DNA of 64,000 bases from Phycomyces blakesleeanus NRRL 1555(-). Lineage: Eukaryota > Mucoromycota > Mucoromycetes > Mucorales > Phycomycetaceae. The position numbers were made by a program, and so were the translations under genes. This document shows, in pieces, positions 11,896 through 23,149 of the stretch (the first letter of the stretch is position 1; each line of letters begins with the position of its first letter). The DNA lies in assembly GCF_001638985.1 (NCBI RefSeq), contig NW_017265192.1, positions 159,681-223,680 of the forward strand. Reading direction: 5' to 3'. The notes below the pieces were generated by a model. It did not search any database. It worked only from the letters and a program-made list of their open reading frames with translations, and was not told where the DNA came from.

Positions 11896-14800
11896 TTACA
11901 GAATGGAAAGATTGCCTTTAGTAATGCGCATGTTGTTGTTAAAGATATAATAGGGCGCGATTACATAAAACTGGTTTCCATTCGGTGGGTATTGGACCAG
12001 ACCAACTTGATGACAAATGTTATTTACACTTATAACTGCATAAGTCGGTTGCGTTTGGTGGCCTAGTGTATGGGTGCTTTGTGACCATTGTTTGACGATA
12101 GGTACTGATGAGTCATGACCAGCCGCGTCATGTTCCTTCATGACCTCCACGAAAGCAAGAAAGTGTGGGAAGCCATAGAAATCTACATGCTGAAAGTAGA
12201 ACTGTACTGTACCAACGAGCCAGCTGTGAACAATTACATTACGGTTGCTAAAATAAATAAATAAATAGAATGTAAGCAACTTTTGATTGTATATCGAAAA
12301 ATATTATACTTACTTTCTATAGGGGCAAGTAAACATCACGTAATGGTTGCCACGGCTGGTCTCGTTTTTCTTTCTTCAGTACATGCATGAGGAATATACA
12401 GTTGAGTCCATCCACAGACGTGCAGCTACAACAACAACAGAGTCACCAAACTCGTGGCCAGTCAAGCCTGTTGTTCTCTGGTAGTATTTCAATAAAGCTT
12501 CCTTCACACTAGGGCCGCCTACACCTTCCACCGAATCATCATTCAAATTAACAAACTGATGAAACGGCTCCCACAACTGCGCACCACTAGGATCATTAGG
12601 AAGGTCCATGTAGCTCTCTCTTCCATATGGCTTTGGCCAAATGAGGTTGATTTCATCACAGATGCTGATTGCTGTGCTGGTATAATTGTGAATCGCAAAT
12701 CGCTCGACGAGAAAACTGGCATTTCGGCCACCCTTTGATTTGGACTTTATCAATTTCGAGAAGACGCCAATTACTCTCTCCATTGAGCGAGTGGAGTAGC
12801 ATCGCAGGGGGCCTTGCTGCTTGATGATATAGGGTATATGGACCAGGTAATGTTGCACTGGTCGGAAAACACTACGAGACAGGGTATTATTCTGGACTTG
12901 TTGGTATAAAAACGAGTGCCAGTGCTTGAAGTATCTATTATTAATATTTAAAAAATGGTAACAATCAGCTATTTGTAATGATAATATATGAGATGTATAA
13001 TAACTTACAACTCCATCTCATCAAGCAATTCTGATGTCAACGTCCATTGCAAGGCAAGCGCACAACCTTTCACGAGAGATAATAGAGCTGTTTTGACAGC
13101 CCTATTTGGTAAATAAGGCACAACCAAAGTGGGGACAAGGTATAAGAGAAAGTAAAGCCAGTCTACTGCGCGAGTACCATCGATCTTGGCAAATACGTTG
13201 TCGAAACTACCTTGAAATGAGGTGGGTATATATTTTCGTGAGCTGGTAATACAGTTTCCAATTGTTACAAGGTCTGCTCTTGGTATATGAAAAGGGTATT
13301 CGGTGGTATTGAGGGTATTGTCTGGATGGGTATAATAAAATTTGGTTTCCTTTGTGAGGGTGACAGTAATCAGGTCATACACAAACTTTCCAATCCCTCT
13401 TGCAATTAAATGAAGTTCATCTAATGCAAAAAATGATGATCCAGAGAAGGTTGAGAGTTGGGTATATATGCTCGGCTGGTATATGTTCTTCGACTATTAC
13501 AAGCAGTTATTTAGTATGAAAAAAAGATGGCTAATTGAACATTTGTATACTTACAGGGTTGCCTACTTTGAAGTCTTCCAAAGGTCTTAACCGGGCGGAA
13601 ATGTCATCAAAGTACATGCCATGCCGTCTGTTAGTAGGGCATTTGCCTTTGGTCTCACAAAAATGGCAACCAAATAAACTTGTATGGGAACCAATGTGGA
13701 CCATATCAGCTACAGCTGGAATATCGCCAGAAGCAAGCAGAAGATAGACCTTGGATCTGCAAAGCTCCACTCCATTGTGCTTGACAACCAAGCTATGTGC
13801 CTCAAGATCTCGCAATTCATTGATGATGGGTATAAGAAAGGAGTCCAAATGAGTTGGCTTCTTGGGGCCAGACAAGATTGCCAGTTGCAAAAGGTATTTG
13901 TTGGTATATCTAAGTATTTTATTAGTAATTTTTTTTAAAAAAAAAATGTAATAATAATAATAAATAGTAATAAATTAATTAATTACCTGATGGATGGGTC
14001 TAGGTTGAATATTATGCAATGGATGATGGTATATGAGTTTTTGCCTTTCTTTTGATTGACAAACCCATCAGTATAAAGCCCAATGGCAATATCATCGGGA
14101 TTGGAGAACAGGCCCTGCTGCACCAACTGCTTGTAATTGTCACCATCAAAAATGTCGGTTAGCTGACCAGCTACAGATTCCCGGTTTGCTCTGTAACAGA
14201 GGAGTTCTCTTGTGGCTGGATCTGCCAACATTTGAGAAAGCATATCCCCAACTGACATAAGTTTCATACTGGCGGCTGGTGTCTGACTTTGATCGGGATC
14301 AGTCTTGTATCGCGGTTTGCCGCAGTCAACACAAGATTCCTGGTCGTCATTAATGCCATACAATCGACAACCACTAGAGCAGACATCATACTCATGGCCC
14401 TTGACACTTGACTTTGACTTGAGCAAAGCATCAACAGTTTCGCCATGACTGATCTTAGCCCCAGGTTCTAAAAAAAATGATATCACTACATGTTAGTGAT
14501 CTGGAATTAAAGTACAAGGTAACAGAAAATATAATATTTTACCCATCATTATATCGTCATGGTCTCGGATGACAGTGTTTATAAATTGAACAATGTCTCT
14601 ATATGCTGCTCTAGCAATTCTATGCTGTAGCATCAATTGAGACAGATGAATACTCATCAACTCGGCCTTGGTAAAAGTATTTGTACTGATTCGGCTGCTG
14701 TCGTAAATGTGAGCTTCACCCTCACTGTCCTCAAAATTACATGCGCACTTATATGAAATAGTATTATCAAGCTCCATAGACTCCATAGTATATTCTGTAA

Positions 14801-15086
14801 TACATTATTTAGTAATTGGAAAATAAATAATACAATTACAGCTCTTTTCATTACCTGAATTGCTAACAGATTCATCTTCATTACTAGTATCATTTTCGTC
14901 ATGGTACATGTCAACATCATTCAGAATAGACTGGTCAATTTCAGTCATTGTTGCTGAATCTCCTCTGTGAATTCTCTTGTGGTTTTGCAGCTTCTGGTAG
15001 TTATCAAAAAACAAGACACATTGATCACATTGGTATTGCTGTGTAGATATTCTATCTCTCTGCTAGCTGGCGTTGGAAGAAGACAT
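11896..15086 (-). pseudogene. CACTA (tnp2-type) transposase, copy 1, with two in-frame stops
   Basis: Exon 1 (from 15086) encodes a C2H2 finger, YQCDQC then LQNHKRIHRG. An acidic stretch and exon 2 follow, ending at a donor near 14540. Exon 3 (about 14470-13988) has DVCSSGCRLY and CVDCGKPRY, a zinc-ribbon-like pair, and ends in GLYTDGFVNQKKGKNSY, matching the first Asp region of tnp2 enzymes. Exon 4 (about 13917-13560) has LLASGDIPAVADM and GCHFCETKG. Exon 5 (about 13495-13005) has FALDELHLIARGIGKFVYDL. Exon 6 (to about 12310) has YSTRSMERVIGVFSKLIK. The last exon ends at 11896. Codon 8 is TAG (15063-15065; CAG in copy 2), and TGA at 12376-12378 interrupts SSCMY/RKKNETSRGNHY in both copies. 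Confidence 0.8.
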
Positions 15087-16524
15087 ATTGGTTGGGTTGG
15101 TACGTATGTAATATATAAAATAAAGCTGCGAAGAGGATTTTGGTGCTATTCATTAAATGTAAAAGACATCTTTATATACTCTTTATTTTTTAACCAAAAT
15201 GCTTGCAGCTCTTTTTTTTTTCTCTCTCATAGTGATGATATAGCAATGATTACAGTAATGTCAATGCTAGGTGAAACACCTGTCAGTAAATAATTCCTGT
15301 GGTTGGAAAGATTCTTCTTCATTAATAATTATTATATAAGTTAAAATACTTCTTGGTTGACAAGGGGGTACCATTAAAAGAGCACTGGTGAAACAGACAT
15401 GTACTCTTTACTTGTGAGCGATTAGATATTCTTTGGGCTTTATAAAGAGGTATATGTATATTTAGGATAATTAATGACCAAATAATTTATGTTTTTTTTT
15501 AAATAAATTATCAATTACTCTCTAATATCAAAGGCAAAGAAAAACAGCCTTCTAATAATTAACAGTTAAAAAAAAGTAGTACTGTCTAAACACATTGGTA
15601 GAAAAGACATATTTATATTATCTGTGTTGTACTAATAGTATTTTTGAGATAGTGAATATATATTTAGCTAATAGCATTATTTTCTTGTTTATGTATAAAA
15701 CTTAAAGAAATAGATATAGATAATGAGGGCTATAGTCTGATACTCTTTTACTGACATCATCAAGATAAGCACTACTGATCGAAAGGGGTGTTAATTGAAA
15801 GTGCCGATGTGAGTTAAAGCACACCTTTTTCAAAAATGTACGGTTTCAGTCAAAAATGCCCCTTGGTAAATAATAGTAATGACAGTTAAAATTATTTTTA
15901 CCTTTGATGATAGCATCAATCAAAACGCGTTTTAGTCGATAATGATAATAAGTATGATATGAACTTGAGTATCATAACATTTACTTTAATATTGATAAAA
16001 AGGGGCTAATTAACTATATGATGTTCAGATGTTATATAGCTACTGTAGAGTATATTTAAAGTTATAATTTTAACTGGTACAGGGTTTTGTCATCGAGAAC
16101 TTTAACCAAATTTCATGCTATATCTGCAATATGTATAGAGTTATATTATTATATCATATACTTTAAAACGTTTAATATGTAGACGGTGCAAAGTATGAAT
16201 ATTTATACATATAATATTGATTTAAAGTCTAATTCATTTTATCTTTATATTTCTTACAGTTTTGTTGTGTCAACACGAAAAGACTGTATCATGTTCACAT
16301 GAGCTACTGCAGACAGGTGCAGACAGGTGCATACAAGTGCATAAGCATCCCTTCTTTTATATGTTTTGTTTGTACATCTGTCTGTATCTTTTTCATATAA
16401 ATAGCTATCAATTGCTTGTAATAAATCGTTGCCTTTCTCAAACTCAAATCGCTCTTATTCTACTTGTCTAAACTATCACCTTTTCTTTTCAACTCACTGC
16501 TTATAGCTAAAAAAAAACTTAAAC
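15087..16524. promoter_or_regulatory. divergent promoter region of CACTA copy 1
   Basis: 1.4 kb between the two divergent genes, with no open frame of weight. It is present nearly unchanged in copy 2 (61659-63095). It contains short internal repeats such as GACAGGTGCAGACAGGTGCA near 16313-16335 and a TATATAA-like AT-rich core. That it drives both genes is inferred from position only. Confidence 0.5.
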
Positions 16525-17555
16525 ATGTCCGATATTAACACAACTCTCCTCAACTCAATTCAAAAGATTGAGGTTGATCTTGCTGAAATCAAGCAAGCAT
16601 TGCGCGAGCTTCAAAGGCAATTCAGCAATCAATTTGCACCAGCAGTCAGTGCGGAAGATCTAACTACAATGCAACAAAGCATTATTGAGCAGAGTTGTAA
16701 GTCATATATATTCTGTGCTTAGATGTTTATTTACTTTATTAATATTGTCATACATTTTTTGTAGCTCTTGAGCGCATTGCCGAGTCTGTGAAAAGAGCCC
16801 AGCTCACAGAGTACCCTGATCAGCTTGGTAAGCGAGTAATCAATACTGGTGGCGAGTTCAAAGGAAAAAACGAAGCGCAAAAATACAATCTGTTGCTTCA
16901 GATTCTTCACGAGCAGGACTGGAAGGCGCGCTGCAAAGAAGTTCCACAAGGGCAGCCTTTGCCCCCATTAGTCCCTCTTTCAGACCATGATTTGACAGTA
17001 AAAAGACTGCATCTCAAAACATTAGGCTGTATGGTAAAGCATGATATCATTGACAAAGACTATCCTGCGGCCTCAAAAGAATGGAAGAATATCCCAGAGA
17101 AAAACAGGGAATACTACATGATGCATTTGGAGAGGTTGGCAAAGAATGGTGGATTGCACATCCACCAATGTAAAAGAATGTGGTGTGCAAGAAGCCTTCT
17201 TCGGGAAAGCTTCAAGAGCGACAACCAGACGCACAAGAGAAGAATGGCAGAGAAGAACAAAGTAAGTTTATCAATTAACAAATCTATATATTGTAAACTT
17301 TAATTAACATCGTTTCCTTTTATTATGCTATAGACACAGCGAGACATAAGTGATTCTTCGCTTTCTTCTCCTGATATGTCAGAAACTGGTGATGTTGAGT
17401 CGCCCATAATGGCAGATGTGCTGTAAGTTACCATTGTTGCTTTTTCTCATGCGCTGTTAATACAAAACTAATATAAACTTCTTACTCTTTTATGTAGGTC
17501 TCCTCCACCCACAGCAAGTGTCGAGCCTGCTCACAAGAGAAGCCAAAGATCGTAG
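16525..17555 (+). CDS. CACTA accessory (TnpA-like) coiled-coil protein, copy 1
   Basis: Four exons. Exon 1 (16525 to about 16696) is a heptad-rich helix (IQKIEVDLAEIKQALRELQ), a likely coiled coil. Exon 2 (about 16766-17262) has KNEAQKYNLLLQILHEQDW, EWKNIPEKNREYYMMHLE and the basic ARSLLRESFK and THKRRMAEKNK. Exon 3 (about 17334-17423) is Ser/acid-rich. Exon 4 ends with PAHKRSQRS before TAG at 17555. Donors and acceptors are canonical (GTAAGT..TGTAG, GTAAGT..TATAG, GTAAGT..TGTAG). The predicted protein is about 250 residues with no lesion. I do not recognise a named domain. By position and build it resembles the second gene of plant CACTA elements, which binds subterminal repeats; that role is inferred. 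Confidence 0.75.
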
Positions 17556-18563
17556 TTTGGCTGCTGTGATTGGCCAAGTTTGATTTTTTTAGTCTGTCTT
17601 TAGTGCATTTTTTTTCTTATCTCGTCATTTTTCTTTTTATGTTTTTTATTCCTTTTTTCTTTCATATAAAAAATTTATTGATCTCTTTCATATGATTGCT
17701 AATGTTGTGATTACAAGAATTTGAAGCTAATGTACAGCATCTACAATTCCGCTACATTCAAATATAAAAGGAAATAGTATATAGCCTTTTTTTTGGGAAA
17801 AAAATTAATAGTAATATTTTTGTACTGATATATTATACTTGGGAGTCGTTCTATTATATGTAAGTATATTGAGTAGAATAAACACGTTAAGCTTTCTAAC
17901 AAGATGCTCATTCCAGTTGTATGAATCAGATTCGAATTAGCTTCATGTTACATGACTTGAATCTTTGCTCAAGTTTTTCTTCTTCTATGATAACGACTTT
18001 CTATAGTGCTTATGTTTTATTGCTTTTCTTATATATAGATCTTAAATATTAATACATTCTTTAATATATATATATATTCTTAGAGTAAATGCTTATTTTA
18101 CTGAACAAGTAAGCATATTATATAAAGGTAAGCATTATAATAATATTATATCTATTTATTTATTTTAAGTTTTTTCTCTAATATTAGTATATTTGTAGAA
18201 ATTGGTAAAAAATAATAAGTGCTATCTAAGATATATTAGAATACCCAAAGTATATGAAATACAATTTGAATAGTAGTGTTTTACTGCATACGTTTTGCAG
18301 TAGCTAAACAGAACCATTTTTTATTGCGAGTGGCCAATGGAATTGTTTTTTCATTATTACTATTATTATCATTTTCATTTAATAAAACATGCATTGAAAT
18401 AAAGATTCAATTCAATTAAACCCGATTCAATATTGTATAATAAAAAACAGACCATTCTGTTAAAGCTGCAAAGGAAAAACAAGAGGTTGTGCTAGAATTG
18501 AAAGCAATAGAACAAAAGAAAGAATGTAATAGAGGAAAGGAAGGACGCTTGATTTTTTTTTTG
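17556..18563. other. right non-coding region of CACTA copy 1
   Basis: About 1 kb of AT-rich DNA without a supported gene, between the accessory gene stop and the subterminal tandem array. Confidence 0.5.
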
Positions 18564-18815
18564 AAAAATGGTAACAGTGCCTGTTTTGGCTTTTTACATA
18601 ATAAATAACTGCCATTTTTTATTATGAAAAAAATGGTAACAGTGCTTGTTTTGGCTTTTTACATAATAAATAACTGCCATTTTTTACTATGTAAAAAATG
18701 GTAACAGTGCCTGTTTTGGCCTTATACAGAGTCATAACTGTAATTTTTTATTAAGTAAAAAATGGCAGTTATGTTACCAAAGTGGTAACATGTTACCATT
18801 TTCTCCGCCGTAGTG
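18564..18815. repeat. right subterminal tandem repeats and terminus of CACTA copy 1
   Basis: Three head-to-tail units of about 63-64 bp begin near 18564, 18628 and 18692. Each starts AAAAATGGTAACAGTGC and ends with ATAACTGCCATTTTTT or a variant. A shorter inverted pair, AAAAAATGGCAGTTATG and GTTACCAAAGTGGTAAC, leads into the terminal CCGCCGTAGTG. This is a classic subterminal array for a transposase partner protein. Confidence 0.9.
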
Positions 18816-21800
18816 CATGACAGATAAAAGAACTGCCAAGTGTCATGCCCAGAATGATAATGACAGGAATATGGATAAAACCATTAATGGTAAATTAAGT
18901 TATCAATTTTTCATTTATTTATATGATGTATTCTAATCCATTAGAACAAATAGTTTTGACAGCCGAAGTAAACACTGGTGAAGCTGATATGGACGTAGAT
19001 CAAATTGAAGAACATATTGAATGTAATAGTATTTTATTTTTTATACCCAATGCGCACTCTATTTAAACTCGGTACCAATAGATGATAATTACTCCGATGG
19101 TGCACCCTCACCAGAGCAGTATGTCAATACCCACTTACCTCTTTTGGTGGAAGAATCTCTTTTTGAAACAGAGGAGTATACCTCAGAGTATGAGTCTGAA
19201 TATGAGTCGTTGGATGAATTTGAGCAAGAAGAACAGAACAGAGAGCAAGAACAGGGTAAATATTAAAAATAAACTATGATTGAAGAAAAAAGGTTTGACT
19301 TAAAGAAACAAAAAATTAATATTATTTTATGATAACTTACAGAGTCTACAGAAAACCTTCCAGAGAATATTTGGCATCAAGTAATTGCGGTTTTCACTGT
19401 GATATTTATTTCTAGCTTCATTGTAGATGAAGGCGCAGTAATTTTGATTACATTCATAAATACAATCCTCGAACATTATGGAGAGGATTTCCGACTTCCC
19501 ACAAGCATTCCGGGTTTGAGGAAAATGACAGGATACAATGACTTGACAAATGGCGTATCAAAATATGTAGCATGCAGTAATTGTCACACATTGTACGATT
19601 ATAGCAACAACACACATACATCCTGCAATTTCAAAAGAGTTGGTAGTAAGACGCATTGTAAGAATGATCTCTACAAGTCTAGTATGAAGAACGCCATGAT
19701 TCCAAAGTGCACATTTGTTTATAACTCGTTGACAACTACCTTGAAAAAAATGTTTACACGTCCTTCTTTTGAGAGTATGATCAACAGATGGAATTGTGAA
19801 CCAAAAGTCGACGGTACTTTATTCGATGTATATGATGGAAAGATGTGGAACGAATTAGTGGATGAGGATGGTATCCAGTTTGTTTCGAAGGAACGATCAT
19901 TACTATTGACACTGAACATTGATTGGTTTCAACCATTTGATGGAGTAACATATTCTTGTGGTGCGATATACCTGACAATTAACAATCTGCCGAGAGAAGA
20001 GCGGAACAAGGCAGAAAATGTCATTCTTGTTGGATTGATGCCTGGACCTAAAGAAGCAAGCACCAACGAGATCAATAACTATTTGCGTCCTCTTGTTGAT
20101 GAACTTATGCTATTGTATAAAGGTATCACAATTGATACATATAACTGCTCAGGTGCTCTGGTGCGTGCTGCTCTGTTGATGGTTGCATGCGACATCCCTG
20201 CTGCAAGAAAGACGTGTGGGTTTACATCTCACAACAGCACATGTGCATGCTACAAATGCAATCGTCAGTTTGCTCATGTTGATGGGACCACTGCTGTAAA
20301 CTATTTTGGGCTTAAGTTTTTGGAATGGGTAGGCCGCACAAAAGAAGAAAATCGCAGACATGCAAACCTGTGGAAGAATGCAAAGACATTGACAGAGAGA
20401 AAGCGATTGGAGATTGAGAATGGTGTTCGTTGGTCTGAGCTTCATCGACTTGTGTACTTTGAGCCAGTGCGTGCAACCATTATCGATCCCATGCACAACC
20501 TTTTTCTCGGGACTGCAAAACGAATGATGGATATTTGGATTGCAAACAATTTGCTTGATGACAAAGATTTTGTAGAGATGCAGGAAGAGGCTAATAGAAT
20601 GGTACTCCCTGTAGGGTATACGACTCTGAAGATAAAGATTGGAAAGACATTTCCATTTATGAAGGCAGATGAGTGAAAATCATGGTGCCTGATATACTTT
20701 CCTGTTCTGCTTAAGACACGCCTGCGAGATGATCTGCTTGGCAATTGGATCCATTTTGTCAATGCATGCAGAGAATTGACGAAGCCAAGTATCACCAAAA
20801 ATGGGATCAAAAAAGCTCACGAAAGTTTGGAGAAGTTCTGTGTTGGTTGTGAAGACTTTTATAAACCAGATGTATTCACGCAAAACATGCATCTCCATCT
20901 CCATCTAAAAGAAACGATTGAGGACTTTGGGCCAATTTACGGATTTTGGCTATTTAGCTTTGAGCGCTATAATGGTGTATTGAAAGGGTTTGAGACAAAC
21001 CAGAAGAGTGGGTTCGAGAATACCTACATGAAAAGGTTTCTTGAGAGTTCTTACAATGGTGACTTTTGTCAAGCGCATCTCAGAAATGTTACCAGCCCTT
21101 TACTCCTCTCTCTCTTTCTCAAGCTGTCTGGTCGTAAAATCTATAATCCTGCACTTTCGCCACATCCTTTGATACCGTCATTCTTTCACTTGCCAACGTT
21201 CCTACAATCCGCTGAAAAGCCTTCAAAGCAAACATTTGGCAACGAACCTCTACCTCTTTCCGCTCTACCATTGTGTTTGAAGCCACCAACAACAATGAGA
21301 AAATCTGAGTATGATTGTCTGCTCGATTTCTATAAAATTGAGTATGACAATGATTCTCTTTGCAGTGCCAAGACAACAATCAGGAATTGTTGGTTTGTGA
21401 ATGACCGAATCCAGAAGATTTTGTCCATCAATCTTCTTGGACAAGTTTACACAGGTGGAGAAGGCTTGGTCATTAGAGGATCGCATATACAAGCGAAATT
21501 TATTGAAAAAAGTGGAGACTCTGAGGAAAGATATGCTGGTCGTATTAAGTACTTGTTCTTGCACGATTTTACACCAAACCTCACGCACACCAACCTTTCC
21601 CCTTGTCACAACCCCCAACACGTATTTGCCTTCGTTGAGTGGTACAAAATTCCTCGCCATCAACCTAGAATCAAGCAGGGCATCGAGTTGTATGAGCCAG
21701 AATTTCTGAAGTATGACTACGACAACATTCTGCCTGTCCACCGTATCTTGTCGCCAATTGCAATTGGAAGTCATATGTCTGGTAGTGGTGCGGCAAAAGT

Positions 21801-21837
21801 CGTTGTTATTCCTCTGCCAAGAAAGCTGTACGCTTAA
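18816..21837 (+). pseudogene. Plavaka/tnp2-type transposase of element A, main part
   Basis: The rest of exon 1 is followed by two acidic exons (VLTAEVNTGEADMD; SDGAPSPEQYVNTHLPLLVE) and a long exon from about 19342 to 21837. Core motifs in order: MTGYNDLTNGVSKYVACSNC; LNIDWFQPFDGVTYSCGAIY with the first catalytic Asp at 19921-19923; NLPREERNKAENVILVGLM; GPKEASTNEINNYLRPLVDE; CDIPAARKTCGFTSHNSTC with CxCxxC; IIDPMHNLFLGTAKRMMD; NMHLHLHLKETIEDFGPIY; a C-terminal domain ending PLPRKLYA. These match basidiomycete Plavaka transposases motif for motif. One in-frame TGA (20674-20676) replaces the Trp of ADEWKSW. Together with the CACTA insertion in exon 1 it makes the gene non-functional. Confidence 0.9.
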
Positions 21838-21944
21838 TAAAATACTCTATCTTTTTTTTAAACTAATAATAATAATATAAAACATAGTTCATAGACATAA
21901 AAAGAGATGTGATAAAGAGTGCAACTAAAAAGACAGAAATTTTA

Positions 21945-23149
21945 TTATACGCGTTTTGACCACGTAGGCATTTTTGTGACCAAGCCACGAGGAATTGTCT
22001 CGTGTACTAACACATGACTCCGCGACTTCAACTGCGTTGCTCTTTTTCCCAAGTCATCTCTGGCGAGCTCATCAAGAAAGTCAAACACAGTATTCAACTA
22101 TAAATGTATATATACATCAGGAATCAAACAACAGAAAAACCATTTTATATAAAACATTACCTCATCACTACGCCAATCAGGACGAGATGCAACAACAGAA
22201 GTATCGGTTTCTGTCTCATCACCAGACATTGCATCTCTGTAAAAAACGCCATTATAATCCCGATTAAACTTTTCAGTGACAGCATCCTTATGCTTTGTGT
22301 ACGTTCTTTTTCTCCTTTTATTAAGCTACTATATATATAATATTTTAAGTATACTTGTCAAAATAGAATTATTATAAATAGAAATGCTTACAGCAGTCTT
22401 TCTATTTCCTCTTCTGTTTGAGGTAGTGTTTGTCTGTCTGTCTTCTTCAGTAAGCTTACTAGCAGCCAAGCGATTGTAATAGCTGTTTACAATTATACCA
22501 CATAGCTCTTTTGGTGGTACCATAGCTGCTACAGGTTGACGACGAATGTAAAGCATCAAATCACTTGCAAGATTCTTGTTAAACTCGTCAGACAAACCAA
22601 CATTGACATCCCAAGTTGGTTTATCATCATTCTCTCTGATCAACTCCAAATCATCTGTCTTAAGATTAATATCTCTTAACCGCCCCCGAATAATACTCTA
22701 TTAAAGGTATATTGATGTTAGATTTAAAGGGAGATTGTTTTTATAATTTTAGTATTTGAGCTTACTGAGATCTTTGGGTGTCTTGCGCTGCTTATGATGT
22801 CCTGAGGATCCATATCAGAATCCAGAACGGCTTGCATGCCAGTCGATTGAGCACCCACCTGGCATTGTACTGTTCAAATAGTCAGTCTATTGGAAAACAA
22901 TATAGTTTGTGTTTAATTACCTTTCAATTCACTAACATCGGAACTAACGGCTGTCATTTTGTTATTGAGTGTAGCGAGAAGACTGACTACATCATTAAAC
23001 TCTGACACTGGAATTGACATATTTTCTGGTCTAGGAGCAATCATTGGATTTGACGATTCTATACGCCCAGTGTTGACTGCGTTGATCAATGGCCTAGATG
23101 TTGATCCATTGGTACGTGCGTTCTGGTTGATGTTAGTTCTTGGAGCCAT
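21945..23149 (-). CDS. accessory gene of element A (RPxWRSDE family), apparently intact
   Basis: Convergent with the transposase, whose stop is 108 bp away. Five exons: 23149-22922 (MAPRTNINQNARTNG, ending DVSELK); about 22870-22768 (QSTGMQAVLDSDMDPQ); about 22695-22395 (KPTWDVNVGLSDEFNKNLAS, then basic NRRGNRK); about 22325-22163 (KRRKRTYTKHKDAV, AMSGDETETD, RPDWRSDE); about 22095-21945 (FDFLDELARDDLG, ending MPTWSKRV). The order helix, basic block, acidic MSGDE, RPxWRSDE, then tail is shared with elements E and D and partly with C and G. I do not recognise a named domain. No stop or frameshift is visible in the exons, unlike the linked transposase. Confidence 0.75.

Larger units (their letters stand above)
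11267..18815 (-). mobile_element. CACTA element copy 1 (7549 bp, complete)
   Basis: The ends are CACTACGGCGGGATG (11267) and CCGCCGTAGTG (18815), 11 bp perfectly inverted. The target duplication cat is at 11264-11266 and 18816-18818, the 3-bp size expected of CACTA elements. Subterminal DNA carries repeated AACTGCCATTTTTT motifs. Two divergent genes are present: a six- to seven-exon tnp2-type transposase on - (15086-11896) and a coiled-coil accessory gene on + (16525-17555). It is inserted in exon 1 of the element A transposase. The copy at 57869 is nearly identical, so transposition was recent on this scale. Confidence 0.95.

Noticed and set aside
18564..18760. CRISPR-like array
   Set aside because: The repeats are contiguous 64-bp tandem units without unique spacers, in a eukaryotic transposon end.
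20674..20676. Alternative genetic code with UGA as a sense codon
   Set aside because: UGA replaces Trp in some places and probably Arg or other residues elsewhere, TAA and TAG stops occur too, and no host gene is available to test it; mutation is simpler.
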